Notes: generated by a model from the sequence alone, not told the origin. Positions 16,268-25,144 are shown, numbered from the stretch's first letter. The stretch: 64,000 nt of DNA from DATFNI01 sp963712305 (GCA_963712305.1 CAVQHI010000003.1:1-64000), one strand, 5' to 3'. Numbers and translations: made by a program.

Positions 16268-16969
16268 TCAGTTGTCATATTCATCGTGACGGCGCCACCA
16301 AACGTACGGTTTGGTCTGCGGCCAGCCTTCGGGGGAGTCTTCCCATTCTTCCTGCCGGCCGAACGGTGTCGCTTCGAGAAACCCCCACACGTTACCAAGA
16401 ATTTCCGATCCGCGCGCAGTGGTGAAATATGTCCGGAAGATATCATCTCCATCGCGCAGGAATACACTTAGTCCATGGTCTTCTCCTTTTGAAGTGGTGA
16501 GTCCAAAATCGACGTTGAATGTATTATGCTCCGAGGAGACCCATCGATGCGACCATTCCATGCGCTTGCGGTAGGTTTCGATGTTCGCAATCGGTGCAAG
16601 CGAGACGAGCGCCAAAGACACCCCGCGCGCCTTCAGGTGTGCTGGCGCGAATTGACCGATATTATCCACAAACATGGAACAACCTACGCATCCCGCATCA
16701 GGCCAGCCATGGACAACCGGGGCAAACATAAAATGATAAAGCAGAAGTTGTTGCTCTCCCTCAAATAGATCGAGCAGACTCACCTTCCCATCCGGACCTT
16801 CAAAGATATATTCTTTATTGACTTTAGTCATGGGTAGCCGGCGGCATTCTGCGGCCAGCGCATCCTTGGCTTTGGTAAATGCTTTCTCTTTTTTGAGAAA
16901 CCTTTCTTGAGCAACCTGCCACTCTTTAGGGCTGACAATTTCAGGTAGGTTTGTGATTCTGACTTCCAT
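16268..16969 (-). CDS. DUF899 thioredoxin-like protein
   Basis: This 233-residue DUF899 protein is recognised by SPKEWQVAQERFLKKEKAFTKAKD at the start, the CVGCSMFVDN segment (~93-102, CxxC at the thioredoxin-like active-site position), SLAPIANIETYRKRMEW and the ending KPYVWWRRHDEYD. It is a cytoplasmic thioredoxin-fold protein of unknown substrate. It is followed by the CxxC microprotein and preceded at 94 bp by the small gene at 17064-17285, whose promoter (17323-17351) may drive all three. Confidence 0.9.
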   Translation of the reverse strand: MEVRITNLPEIVSPKEWQVAQERFLKKEKAFTKAKDALAAECRRLPMTKVNKEYIFEGPDGKVSLLDLFEGEQQLLLYHFMFAPVVHGWPDAGCVGCSMFVDNIGQFAPAHLKARGVSLALVSLAPIANIETYRKRMEWSHRWVSSEHNTFNVDFGLTTSKGEDHGLSVFLRDGDDIFRTYFTTARGSEILGNVWGFLEATPFGRQEEWEDSPEGWPQTKPYVWWRRHDEYDN

Positions 16970-17063
16970 TGTACGTTCCTATGTAGTGTTAAGTGTTAAG
17001 TTTGGACCTTGCGGGACTCATATCTCAATACTCATGACTCTTATTTCGCGAGAGCGATGTTTG

Positions 17064-17285
17064 TTAAATCAATCTCTCCATGTGACAACTGTACTTTTCG
17101 AGTATGCCGTTGATTTTTGATTCATTGATTTCACAATGAGGACTGACAACCCGCAATACTCTGTCGCAGTCCTCAAGGTCAAAACTGGGATCGCAGCCTG
17201 GCAGCAGTCCGCATATTGCCTTCAAAATTAGCTTCGCTTTTGTCCGGCTTTCCACGTTCGTTTTGTAGATTCCGATCGTTTTCAT
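17064..17285 (-). CDS. small conserved hypothetical protein (HMA-like pattern)
   Basis: This 73-residue protein (MKTIGIYKTNVESRTKAKLI... LPGCDPSFDLEDCDRVLRV...) has a beta-alpha-beta-beta-alpha pattern like small ferredoxin-fold or HMA proteins, with three cysteines but no CxxC. Similar short proteins occur in Bacteroidota. It lies directly under an ECF42-type promoter (17323-17351), which is the main evidence for a stress-regulon role. Its function is unknown. Confidence 0.75.
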   Translation of the reverse strand: MKTIGIYKTNVESRTKAKLILKAICGLLPGCDPSFDLEDCDRVLRVVSPHCEINESKINGILEKYSCHMERLI

Positions 17286-17322
17286 TTTGATTTCGTCTTT
17301 TTACCTGATTATTCACACTAAG

Positions 17323-17351
17323 TAGTCGGTTGGTGAACACCTGAATCGACA
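17323..17351 (-). promoter_or_regulatory. ECF42-type promoter before the small HMA-like gene
   Basis: TGTCGA (17351-17346) and CGACTA (17328-17323) on the minus strand, separated by 17 bases, 38 bp before the start at 17285. The CGACTACTTAGTG flank is identical to the site at 11834. Confidence 0.8.
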
Positions 17352-17467
17352 TCGTAGTGAAAATTTTTTCGGAGGAATTGAAGACGGTTGGCATAAACAA
17401 CGCGGCTCCCCACGGACTAAACGAAATAGAAAGTTTGCAAAAATCTTATTGCAAGGAGCATTGCTTT

Positions 17468-17920
17468 CTATGCTCCAAACTGTCGCAGATGATGATCCGC
17501 GTGTTTATAGGCAAGAATTCCTATTTGTTCTATTGTCATTTTGCCAAAGAAACTGTGGATGAAATCGGGGTTTGAGTAGTTCTCATATTCCGAAATCAAA
17601 CGTATCCATATCTTTTTTTGATGCTCCACATCACCGTCCTTTTTATTAATGACAAAGTCTTCTATAGTGGGCATATTTTTTTTCACGGGCCTGTCGTCTT
17701 TTGTCATGTTTTTCAAAGCTATCCTGCCGAATATCTTTCCGGAAAAGGTTTGTTTGTATTTTGGATTGTTCTTGCCCAATACCCAACTATCATAGATGCA
17801 ACAATGTTTTGTCATTTGATAGACATTCATTTGTCCCCATTGGGCTTCATTGTTTTTACTGAGTGAGTTGATTCTGCCAATCAATTCATCACGTACCGTC
17901 TCGTCAAATATGATCTTCAT
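17468..17920 (-). CDS. DUF1569-family protein (DinB-like fold)
   Basis: This 150-residue protein has the motifs QWGQMNVYQMTKHCCIYDSWVLG (~27-49), AYKHADHHLRQFG at the C-terminus and FFGKMTIEQIG. Together these define the DUF1569/DinB-like group with histidine metal ligands. It lies 45 bp after the DinB gene on the same strand, so both are probably read from the promoter at 18516-18544. A weak hairpin GGAGCAT/ATGCTCC (17455-17476) overlaps the stop codon and might act as terminator. Confidence 0.85.
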   Translation of the reverse strand: MKIIFDETVRDELIGRINSLSKNNEAQWGQMNVYQMTKHCCIYDSWVLGKNNPKYKQTFSGKIFGRIALKNMTKDDRPVKKNMPTIEDFVINKKDGDVEHQKKIWIRLISEYENYSNPDFIHSFFGKMTIEQIGILAYKHADHHLRQFGA

Positions 17921-17965
17921 TTTTCATTTATTCGATGTGTCCATGCAAAACCCGCTAACAAAAGG

Positions 17966-18484
17966 TTAACTTGATTTCGGAGTAAATATCGGTTCCTTCC
18001 CGAAACCCCGCCTTAGTATTCCGATTTGACCGATATGATAGGTTTGATGGTAATTGAGGAAAGTCCATACCCCGGCAATTAAGTTGGAAAAGAATTCACT
18101 ATTCTCAAAGATCTTATCCATGGGATCCGGTGCCGTACGATTCAATTCAACATCAGAAAGCTTTTCAAGACCATTTCTGGTGGGTTTGTAATTGTGGTTC
18201 CACTCATCAGTAATCTGGTGAATGGAGGGGTAGGGGTTATCATCGCGGGCTTTCGTCTGTCCTCTGCCAGCAAACAAATCATTCCATTTCCAATCCACAG
18301 GAGTTTCCGCCAGAAGGGCAAATGCATATTGTGAATTAAGCAAATGACCGGCGATGTATTTTACGTGGTTTACCCTGGTATCCCCGTACAATCTCTGATT
18401 GGTTTCCTCATCTGTAAAACCATCCAGTGCGTTATCGTACAAGCGATGGTTAAAATCGAATTGAGCTAATAAAAACTGTTTCAT
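17966..18484 (-). CDS. DinB-family protein
   Basis: This 172-residue DinB-superfamily four-helix protein has the helices FLLAQFDFNHRLYDNAL, HVKYIAGHLLNSQYAFALL and FLNYHQTYHIGQIGILRRGFG, with the histidine triad spread over them (NH, GH and YHQTYH). The activity is probably metal-dependent with an unknown substrate. It carries an ECF42-type promoter 32 bp upstream and probably an operon partner downstream (DUF1569). The two DinB-fold genes together suggest a low-molecular-weight thiol or detoxification theme. Confidence 0.9.
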   Translation of the reverse strand: MKQFLLAQFDFNHRLYDNALDGFTDEETNQRLYGDTRVNHVKYIAGHLLNSQYAFALLAETPVDWKWNDLFAGRGQTKARDDNPYPSIHQITDEWNHNYKPTRNGLEKLSDVELNRTAPDPMDKIFENSEFFSNLIAGVWTFLNYHQTYHIGQIGILRRGFGKEPIFTPKSS

Positions 18485-18515
18485 TCTATTGGGTGATTAT
18501 GATCGTTACATTAAT

Positions 18516-18544
18516 TAGTCGATTGGCAAAAGCCGAAATCGACA
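18516..18544 (-). promoter_or_regulatory. ECF42-type promoter before the DinB gene
   Basis: TGTCGA (18544-18539) and CGACTA (18521-18516) on the minus strand, 17-base spacer. The flanks are TGTCGATTTC and CGACTAATTAATG, and the start codon follows at 18484. Confidence 0.8.
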
Positions 18545-18781
18545 TCAAAAAAAAATAGAACACGGATAACACAGACTACACGGATTTTCACGAACTGAAA
18601 GGAATTAACTTGGCAAGTACCCGGATCAAACGTCTCCTATAAAGCTTATGGCCGACAGCCGATCGCTTGTTTCCAATCTCCCAAAAACAAACCCTATTCA
18701 CAAAGGGCATTAATGCCATACCGAGGGTGTATTTGTGACATGTTTATTAGCTATATTCTGTAGAAACATGCATAATTTGCC

Positions 18782-19768
18782 ATGAAGAACATATCGATAC
18801 TTGTTTACGAGGATGCCATTTTATCTGCGATATCCGGTGCTCTCGAAATTTTAACCGGTACGAATCGCTATTTAAAGGAGATAGGACAACCGAATGCTTT
18901 TGAGATAACTTTGGTGGGTGAACGATTCAAGAACATACAGCTCCTGTTGCCTGCCCAGTTTATCTGTCACAAAACCCTATCAGAAACAATTCAGACCGAT
19001 TTAATCATTGTCCCCGCTTTTTATGGAAATCCCGATCAGGTCTTGAAGAAAAACCAACCGCTGATCGAATGGATTAAAACGATGAGATCGAGTGGAGTGG
19101 AGGTAGCCAGTTTGTGTCTTGGCAGTTATTTCCTGGCTGAAGCCGGATTGTTGAGGGGAAGACGGTGCACCTCGCACTGGAGAGCAATCGAAGATATGCA
19201 GCACAGGTATCCGAACATAAAAACCATACCTGAAGCTGTTGTGACCGATCATAATGGGATCTATACAAGTGGTGGAGCATTCTTATCGTTAAACCTGATT
19301 TTGTACCTGGTTGAAAAATTTTGTGGAAGGGAAACTGCTATTCAGATGAGCAAGACGTTTTCCGTCGATATGGATAGGGCTAATCAGGCTCATTTTTCCG
19401 TTTTTCAGGGACAACGTCACCATGAAGATGAAGAAATACTACGAGTTCAATCGTATATAGAGCAGAATTATACCGAACCGCTATCAGTGAATGAACTCGC
19501 GGAACGTTCGCACATGAGTCGCCGTAACTTCATTCGACGGTTTAAAAAAGCAACAAAAAATACGCCCCTTGAATATCTGCAGAGAGTCAAAATAGAAGCC
19601 ACCAAAAAGGCTCTGGAGAACGGGAATCAAAATATCACTTCATTGATGTACGCGGTCGGATATAATGATGCCAAGACTTTTAGGAATGTTTTCAAACGCA
19701 TCACCGGTCTGACACCGCTTGATTATAGGAGTAAATACAGCAGAAAAATCGGATCTCCATATTCATAG
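18782..19768 (+). CDS. GlxA-type AraC regulator with DJ-1/PfpI domain
   Basis: This 328-residue protein has an N-terminal DJ-1/PfpI-like domain (~1-200) with VASLCLGSYFLAEAGLLRGR, where the Cys sits at the nucleophile-elbow position, and THWR-like SHWRAIEDM. A C-terminal AraC-family pair of helix-turn-helix motifs follows (~220-320: LSVNELAERSHMSRRNFIRRFKKATKNTPLEYLQRVKIEATKKAL and VGYNDAKTFRNVFKRITGLTPLDYR). GlxA-like regulators sense small metabolites. It is divergent from the ECF42 gene block and may control that block or its own downstream neighbours. Confidence 0.92.
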   Translation: MKNISILVYEDAILSAISGALEILTGTNRYLKEIGQPNAFEITLVGERFKNIQLLLPAQFICHKTLSETIQTDLIIVPAFYGNPDQVLKKNQPLIEWIKTMRSSGVEVASLCLGSYFLAEAGLLRGRRCTSHWRAIEDMQHRYPNIKTIPEAVVTDHNGIYTSGGAFLSLNLILYLVEKFCGRETAIQMSKTFSVDMDRANQAHFSVFQGQRHHEDEEILRVQSYIEQNYTEPLSVNELAERSHMSRRNFIRRFKKATKNTPLEYLQRVKIEATKKALENGNQNITSLMYAVGYNDAKTFRNVFKRITGLTPLDYRSKYSRKIGSPYS

Positions 19769-19858
19769 GGACCCGAATCACATACTATTGCTATAGACAA
19801 TTTTCACATTATTAGGTATAATTTTATCAACTATGTTTTTTACATAAGGAGACCAATC

Positions 19859-20401
19859 ATGCGCTACTTAGCCGCTTTATTTCTCATCTCATCTCTATCG
19901 GTTACTTCCCTTTATGCTCAGCAGAAAAAGAGTGAAGAACAAAAGCCTGATTCCGTTGTTTCAAGCGTAAGTGTCCAAAACATATCAACGCAAATGATCA
20001 ATCAGAATCAGAAAGTAAAAAATCATCCTGTTAACCCCGATCAACTCAGAAACGTCGGCTACGGGTATGAAAAAGCCAGCAGCGTAACCGGATCGGTCTC
20101 ATCGCTGCATCCAACAAGACAGCAAATGAACGGTTATACCAGTATTTATCAGTATCTGCAAGGCAGGGTAGCCGGATTGACAGTTTCAGGAAATAGAATC
20201 AGGATAAGAGGAGAACACACTTTAATGGGAAGCTCCGAACCACTTATCGTGCTTAATGGTGTGCCACTCCAAAGTTCAACCGATCTCCAGTTTATTAATC
20301 CTTTAGATGTAAAATCAATTGATGTCCTTAAGGATGCGGGGGCTGCGGCTATTTATGGAACAAGGGGAGCTAACGGAGTGATACTAATCACAACCAAATA
20401 A
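19859..20401 (+). CDS. stand-alone SusC-type TonB plug-domain protein
   Basis: This 180-residue exported protein has a signal peptide ending SLYAQQ. The body holds the SusC/RagA plug signatures: SIYQYLQGRVAGLTVSG, IRIRGEHTLMGSSEPLIVLNGVPL and DVKSIDVLKDAGAAAIYGTRGANGVILITTK. The protein stops directly after the plug, with no ~700-residue barrel. A TAA ends the frame and no barrel coding follows, so this is either an independent plug-like periplasmic protein or a clean truncation. It is followed by a lipoprotein with a TonB C-terminal domain, its natural interaction partner. Confidence 0.8.
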   Translation: MRYLAALFLISSLSVTSLYAQQKKSEEQKPDSVVSSVSVQNISTQMINQNQKVKNHPVNPDQLRNVGYGYEKASSVTGSVSSLHPTRQQMNGYTSIYQYLQGRVAGLTVSGNRIRIRGEHTLMGSSEPLIVLNGVPLQSSTDLQFINPLDVKSIDVLKDAGAAAIYGTRGANGVILITTK

Positions 20402-20582
20402 AAGGGGCTTAAACGATTCATTCCTTTTGTGCTGTTTCGACGAATATCGTGGTTCTCTCTGAAGCAACCATTTCATGGCATTTGTTGTTGTTTCTAAAAG
20501 AGGTATATGTCCGTTTCGGAGCGGTATTATTTGCAGAATGATCACTGCATAATTAAGCCGTCAAAAATTCCGGAGGTTAGCC

Positions 20583-21407
20583 ATGAAGCGAATTCTTGAA
20601 ATTCTTTTGGCTGGCCTGTTTATTTATGCAGGCTGCAGCCATACGGGTAATCTTGAAACCAACAACTACGTAGCGCCGACTTTAAAATATCAGCCGAAAA
20701 TATTCTATCCCGTACAGGCGCAAGAGAATTTTTTTACCGGGATTACAAGAACTAAGGCTTATGTAGATAGTGACGGTATTGTTCGGAAAGTGTATCTACT
20801 AAACTCGTCTGGCTTTCCGGTTCTTGATAGTACTGCAATGACTTACTGCCGGAATATTATGTTCAATCCTGCCTTGAAAGGTGGAAAGCCAATAGGCGTT
20901 TGGCTTACATTGAAGATTGAGTTTGACGTTAAGAATGAGAACCTCATTGCACGGAGATTTATACACCAGGTTACAAACCTGTACAAAGAAGCTGATGCTT
21001 CGTTGCCACCCGAAAGGGAACGTATCCAAAAACTGATTTTAGCTAAAGACAGCGAATTTGTCAGGAGCATGACTGACGCGTTGAACTTTAATCGTACGAT
21101 CGAGAAAGTCCTGCAACGCAAAACTGTCGGCGATTGGAAAACGTACTGGGACGGTTATCCCTTATCCTTCTTACTGTATTATGATTTTATGCAGCGGTTC
21201 CCGGATTTCGGTGAGCTTCCGGCTGTCAAAGCTGAGATGCTTAAGGCGCTTACATATGATATCCGTTTTATTAAGAATACACCTGAATTGGAAAGTGGAA
21301 AGGAGGGAGCAAGAGAGAGATTGTTACAAAAATTGCAAGAGTTCGCTGATGATTATTCTATGAATGTTAATCAGGATAGCCCGGTAACAGCCTTGAGTAA
21401 TTCATAA
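20583..21407 (+). CDS. lipoprotein with TonB C-terminal-like domain
   Basis: This 274-residue protein has a lipoprotein signal (LFIYAGCSHT, Cys ~19). A TonB_C-type domain follows at ~45-120: ITRTKAYVDSDGIVRKVYLLNSSGFPVLDSTAMTYCRNIMFNPALKGGKPIGVWLTLKIEFDV, with the typical G-x-V...SSG.P.LD.A pattern. The C-terminal half (~120-274) is helical and unrecognised. Unlike true TonB it is lipid-anchored and lacks a proline-rich linker. It lies 181 bp after the stand-alone plug gene, which suggests a functional pair. Confidence 0.75.
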   Translation: MKRILEILLAGLFIYAGCSHTGNLETNNYVAPTLKYQPKIFYPVQAQENFFTGITRTKAYVDSDGIVRKVYLLNSSGFPVLDSTAMTYCRNIMFNPALKGGKPIGVWLTLKIEFDVKNENLIARRFIHQVTNLYKEADASLPPERERIQKLILAKDSEFVRSMTDALNFNRTIEKVLQRKTVGDWKTYWDGYPLSFLLYYDFMQRFPDFGELPAVKAEMLKALTYDIRFIKNTPELESGKEGARERLLQKLQEFADDYSMNVNQDSPVTALSNS

Positions 21408-21642
21408 GCCTTCATTTCTACTGCTTCAGCCGTTTCGACCGTTCAGAACATACGCTTCGAAACAAGTATTTGGGCAGGTATATCATACCTAACTCACATA
21501 AAATTGAATTATCTTTCACCGAACTCTTGCGGCTTTCTACTGCCAGTGAGTTATCAAAATTTATTTGATTTTTGTCGTTCACAAGAAGAGGGGAATTGTT
21601 TTGAGGGCAGATCTCCGTTCTAAAACCTGATTTTTGAGATAT

Positions 21643-22827
21643 ATGAAAGTATTACTGCGTTTATGTTTGATTCTCCTGGGCATTACACTCATTTCATGTA
21701 ACGTCCGGAAATCGGAAAAAGAAGGAGAGAAGAAGAACATCGTAATCTTTTCATCCGACAGCCTGTATACGGCGTGGCCATCGATTACCAAGACGAGTAA
21801 CAAAAAACTGCTGGTCGTGTTCACCCAGACAGAAGAGCACATGGCTCCGAATGGGAAAATTGTGGGGGTACGATCAGGCGATGCCGGAAAGACATGGTCA
21901 AAGCCCTTCACGGTGTATGATTCTCCACTGGATGACCGTGAATCGGGCATCACGAAACTCAATGAAAGTACCTTTATGGTCAACCTGTGGACAACCCAAC
22001 ACACGGAGGCATCGTATGGGAAAATGCCAGACGGATCATACTATCCGGATGTTGTAGAAAGGTGGATCCATTATGTTAATCCACCCGGATATAAGAACGC
22101 TGATTCGTTGGCAGGTGGTCATGCCATCCTGACTAAGGATGGCGGGCACACGTGGAGTGAGCCCGTAAAGGGACCCGATACAATTCACGGCGGCATTGAA
22201 CTGGCCAACGGCACCATTCTGGTGGCTTCCTATCGTGAATTGAAGGATGCCATCACTGTAAATACCGCCGCAAAATGGGATGGTCCGTGGACACAAATTG
22301 CCGAAATTCATTCATTACAACCCGACAGCATCCGTTTTGGGGAACCAAGTGTTTTACAGTTATCCAATGGACGAGTTATCATGATGATCCGGGCAACAAC
22401 CATACCCTATAATGATGCCGATCCACGCTGTTTCCTTTGGGAAACCTACAGTGATGACAATGGTGAAACATGGACAAAACCGTTCCAAACTCCATTGTGG
22501 GGATTTCCACCTCATCTGTTGCTGATGAACGATGGCCGGGTCGTCGTGACGTATGGATACCGCCGGCCGCCCTATGGAATCCGGGCAGATGTTAGCAACG
22601 ACGGCATCACATGGAAAAAAGAGAATGAGGTTGTCCTGCGTAATGATGCTCCAAACAAGGATTTGGGATACCCGGCTTCCGTTGAATTGAGTAGTGGAAA
22701 AGTACTAACGGTTTACTATCTGTCAGCGGCATCCGATACCGTACGCCCTGAAGAAGGGCCACTCCCTCAACGCCACAAACCCGATATTTTAGGCACTATC
22801 TGGACGGTTCCTAAAGTAAAACAGTGA
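21643..22827 (+). CDS. BNR-repeat lipoprotein (sialidase-like propeller)
   Basis: This 394-residue protein (from the ATG at 21643) has a lipoprotein signal ending LISC. The propeller carries Asp-box motifs SGDAGKTWSKP, TKDGGHTWSEP, SDDNGETWTKP and SNDGITWKKE, plus GFPPHLLLMNDGRVVVTYGYRRPPYGIRA. The last resembles the arginine-containing blade of GH33-type sialidases and sialidase-like lyases. It is probably an outer-membrane-anchored carbohydrate-active or binding protein. The TTG at 21634 is in frame but ATG 21643 is the better start. Confidence 0.8.
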   Translation: MKVLLRLCLILLGITLISCNVRKSEKEGEKKNIVIFSSDSLYTAWPSITKTSNKKLLVVFTQTEEHMAPNGKIVGVRSGDAGKTWSKPFTVYDSPLDDRESGITKLNESTFMVNLWTTQHTEASYGKMPDGSYYPDVVERWIHYVNPPGYKNADSLAGGHAILTKDGGHTWSEPVKGPDTIHGGIELANGTILVASYRELKDAITVNTAAKWDGPWTQIAEIHSLQPDSIRFGEPSVLQLSNGRVIMMIRATTIPYNDADPRCFLWETYSDDNGETWTKPFQTPLWGFPPHLLLMNDGRVVVTYGYRRPPYGIRADVSNDGITWKKENEVVLRNDAPNKDLGYPASVELSSGKVLTVYYLSAASDTVRPEEGPLPQRHKPDILGTIWTVPKVKQ

Positions 22828-22886
22828 ATATAAGTAAGAAACATTCTCTGCGAACCACAGCGCACGCTCTGCGGTTTAAAAAAGCA

Positions 22887-23567
22887 TCAGGCCTTGGTAA
22901 AACGCTTGATAACTTCCTCTTTATAAGTATTCCCAATCGGAATCTGATGTCCCTGGATGACGAATAGATTTCCTTCCATATATTCTGTTTTGTCCAGTGA
23001 AATCAGGTATGATTTGTGAACTCTGACGAAACCGTGCGGGGATAGCCGTTCATCGAGGTTTTTCAGACTATCATAGGTAGTCAGCTTCTGATCAGTTGTG
23101 TGGATGATCACATAATCTCCAAGCGATTCAATAAACAGGATATCAGAATAGGGGATTTTGTATGTCTTCTTATCCGCCTTAACGACCAGGAAATTTTGAT
23201 CCGGAGATGCGTTTGAAAGTCGTTTTTCAACTTTTCCAACCGCCTTTAGAAACCGCCCGAACGCAAACGGTTTCAGAAGATAATCTACAACGTCCAGTTC
23301 GTAACCTTCAAGGGCATATTCATCATAAGCGGTAGTAATAATAACAGCAGGTGTTTGCAAACTGGATTTTAAAAAACTGATACCAGACAGTCTTGGCAGG
23401 TTGATATCTAAAAACAACAGATCGACTGTGTGGCTTCCGAGGAAATCCATTGCTTCTAACGCATCCCTGCACTCACCGGCCAGTTCGAGCTTGGGAGCAT
23501 CCTGTATGTACGTGGTGAGGACCTCCCGTGCGGAGGGCTCATCATCAACAACCAGGCAACGAATCAT
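22887..23567 (-). CDS. LytTR-family response regulator
   Basis: This 226-residue protein has a receiver domain (~1-120) with VVDDEPSAREVL, phosphoacceptor D54 in LLFLDINLP, TTAYDEYALEG and LLKPFAFGRF, followed by a LytTR DNA-binding domain (~130-226: LFIESLGDYVIIHTTDQKL...RVHKSYLISLDKTEYMEGN). It pairs with the LytS-like kinase upstream (3-bp gap). The local output genes are unknown; the lipoprotein in the same operon is the best candidate for the sensed or controlled process. Confidence 0.95.
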   Translation of the reverse strand: MIRCLVVDDEPSAREVLTTYIQDAPKLELAGECRDALEAMDFLGSHTVDLLFLDINLPRLSGISFLKSSLQTPAVIITTAYDEYALEGYELDVVDYLLKPFAFGRFLKAVGKVEKRLSNASPDQNFLVVKADKKTYKIPYSDILFIESLGDYVIIHTTDQKLTTYDSLKNLDERLSPHGFVRVHKSYLISLDKTEYMEGNLFVIQGHQIPIGNTYKEEVIKRFTKA

Positions 23568-23570
23568 AAA

Positions 23571-24614
23571 TCACTCCAATTCGATTGTTAAGGATACCCG
23601 ATAATTGGTCTCCGTTTGTTGGATATCCAGTTGATGCCTGTCTTCATACAATAAGTTAAGTCTTCGCCGAACATTTTCCAGTCCCAATCCGGTGGTAACA
23701 GCTGGCAGCTCCCGGTTCGGATCGATTACATTTTCAGTGATGAGCGTTAGTTTCCCGTTTTCGATACTCAGCTTTATGGAAATTCTGTCATCCTTGTAGC
23801 TGAGCCTCCCATGTTTGAAACAGTTCTCAATAAACACAATCAGCAGGAGAGGTGCTATGGACAGTTCGGCTGCCGTCTTCGGACAAGTGAATTCAACACG
23901 TTCCGGGTGATCTGTCCGCATTTTATACCACTCAACAAAAGCTGCTACATACTCCAACTCATCGTTCAGCCGCACCCGGTCTTTGTCCATATGCTCGATA
24001 GCATAACGCAGCAGTTCCGAGAGCTGTAATATGGCTTTCGGCGTATATTCTGACTGTTTGACGGAGAGGGCATAAATGTGATTCAGGCTGTTAAAGAGGA
24101 AGTGGGGATTGATTTGTGATCGCAACGCTTTTAATTCGGTTTGCGTTTTTGCCTGTTCCAGCTCAACCATATCCTGACGAATCTGCATCTCACGAAACCA
24201 GCTTTTGGAGAATTCAAGCATGGAAGTCAATCCTACATAGATGATCAGAAATTCAAGGATTTCCCACCAGTGATAGTAGGAAACGAAATAATAGCCGGGG
24301 AATATCCAATCGGATAAATACTGAAAAGTGAAAATGTTAATACCGATCGATACCCCCAGCAACAGGATGAGAAATAAGCTATAAATGATATATTTACCAT
24401 GTGCTAAGTATCTGGGTAACAGTACAATACTATTCATACTTACCGCAAAAATGAGACTGATATGGAAAAGGAATGTATAGACCACATCAATAAGACCGAT
24501 ATCGTATCCTCTCGTGAAATAATTCACCAGGAAAAGGAACGACACCAGCCAGAATATCAGATACTGTATGTACCGGCTTCGAATCAGAATCGACTTTTTA
24601 TCCGTTTTTGTCAT
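23571..24614 (-). CDS. LytS/YehU-type sensor histidine kinase
   Basis: This 347-residue protein has four predicted membrane helices in the first ~145 residues (IQYLIFWLVSFLFLVNYF; VYTFLFHISLIFAVSMNSIVLL; IIYSLFLILLLGVSIGI; ILEFLIIYVGLTSML) and a short coiled coil. The His_kinase phosphoacceptor segment LRSQINPHFLFNSLNHIYALS follows, then an HATPase domain with IENCFKHG and GLGLENVRRRLNLLY. It overlaps the lipoprotein gene start by 4 bp and is followed by the LytTR regulator, forming a three-gene operon. Confidence 0.95.
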   Translation of the reverse strand: MTKTDKKSILIRSRYIQYLIFWLVSFLFLVNYFTRGYDIGLIDVVYTFLFHISLIFAVSMNSIVLLPRYLAHGKYIIYSLFLILLLGVSIGINIFTFQYLSDWIFPGYYFVSYYHWWEILEFLIIYVGLTSMLEFSKSWFREMQIRQDMVELEQAKTQTELKALRSQINPHFLFNSLNHIYALSVKQSEYTPKAILQLSELLRYAIEHMDKDRVRLNDELEYVAAFVEWYKMRTDHPERVEFTCPKTAAELSIAPLLLIVFIENCFKHGRLSYKDDRISIKLSIENGKLTLITENVIDPNRELPAVTTGLGLENVRRRLNLLYEDRHQLDIQQTETNYRVSLTIELE

Positions 24615-25144
24615 TTAGTGATCGTTCTGTTATAGACGGATGGATTGTCATCAAATGCTTTTGGTTCATTTGCATATTTGAGTACAAATTCCTGTAACTC
24701 ATCAGTAGAAGTCGTTAGAAGAATCTGTTTGTTCTCCACTTCATGATCTATTCGAATACGGCGTTCCTTGATTAGCTTTTCCAGCCAATCTGATGAAAAA
24801 GCAAAAGCATTCATACTCAGTTGATCATTTTCAAATGAGACTTTGAAGAACATATGGACCGGGAAGACATACATACCCAGAAGATCATCTACTTTCTTAT
24901 CATCAGGATCGATTGTTATATCCAGGAAATAATGATTACCCAATTTACCCAATCGTCCTATCAGCTGAGTCGTGTCCGAGTCCTCAATATTTTGAATGGC
25001 GTAGTGGGTGCTGTCTATGTCTTTGAATGTCAGTATATCATTTCCATCTCGCCAGGTACCAATAAGCTCCGGACGAAAGATCAGCTCATTGTCGGTAAAA
25101 AGGGGATGCACCGACGTTATACAACCCGCAGCAATGATACCCAC
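24611..25144 (-). CDS. lipoprotein with disrupted signal peptide (first gene of LytTR operon)
   Basis: The open frame starts at GTG 25144 and reads GIIAAGCITSVHPLFTDNELIF...; 177 residues, no recognised domain. The native start is probably the ATG at 25179-25181, 37 bases upstream and one frame off. Removing one G from the GGG run (CCC at 25149-25151 on the plus strand) joins MKTKRLLLLAG to IVGIIAAGC, a textbook lipoprotein signal. So either the gene carries a 1-bp insertion, or this is a sequencing error or phase-variable site. It is translationally coupled to the kinase and might modulate its signal. Confidence 0.7.
   Translation of the reverse strand: MGIIAAGCITSVHPLFTDNELIFRPELIGTWRDGNDILTFKDIDSTHYAIQNIEDSDTTQLIGRLGKLGNHYFLDITIDPDDKKVDDLLGMYVFPVHMFFKVSFENDQLSMNAFAFSSDWLEKLIKERRIRIDHEVENKQILLTTSTDELQEFVLKYANEPKAFDDNPSVYNRTITK

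Noticed and set aside
21634..21642. TTG at 21634 as start of the BNR lipoprotein
   Set aside because: ATG at 21643 gives a cleaner lipoprotein signal and avoids a rare start codon.
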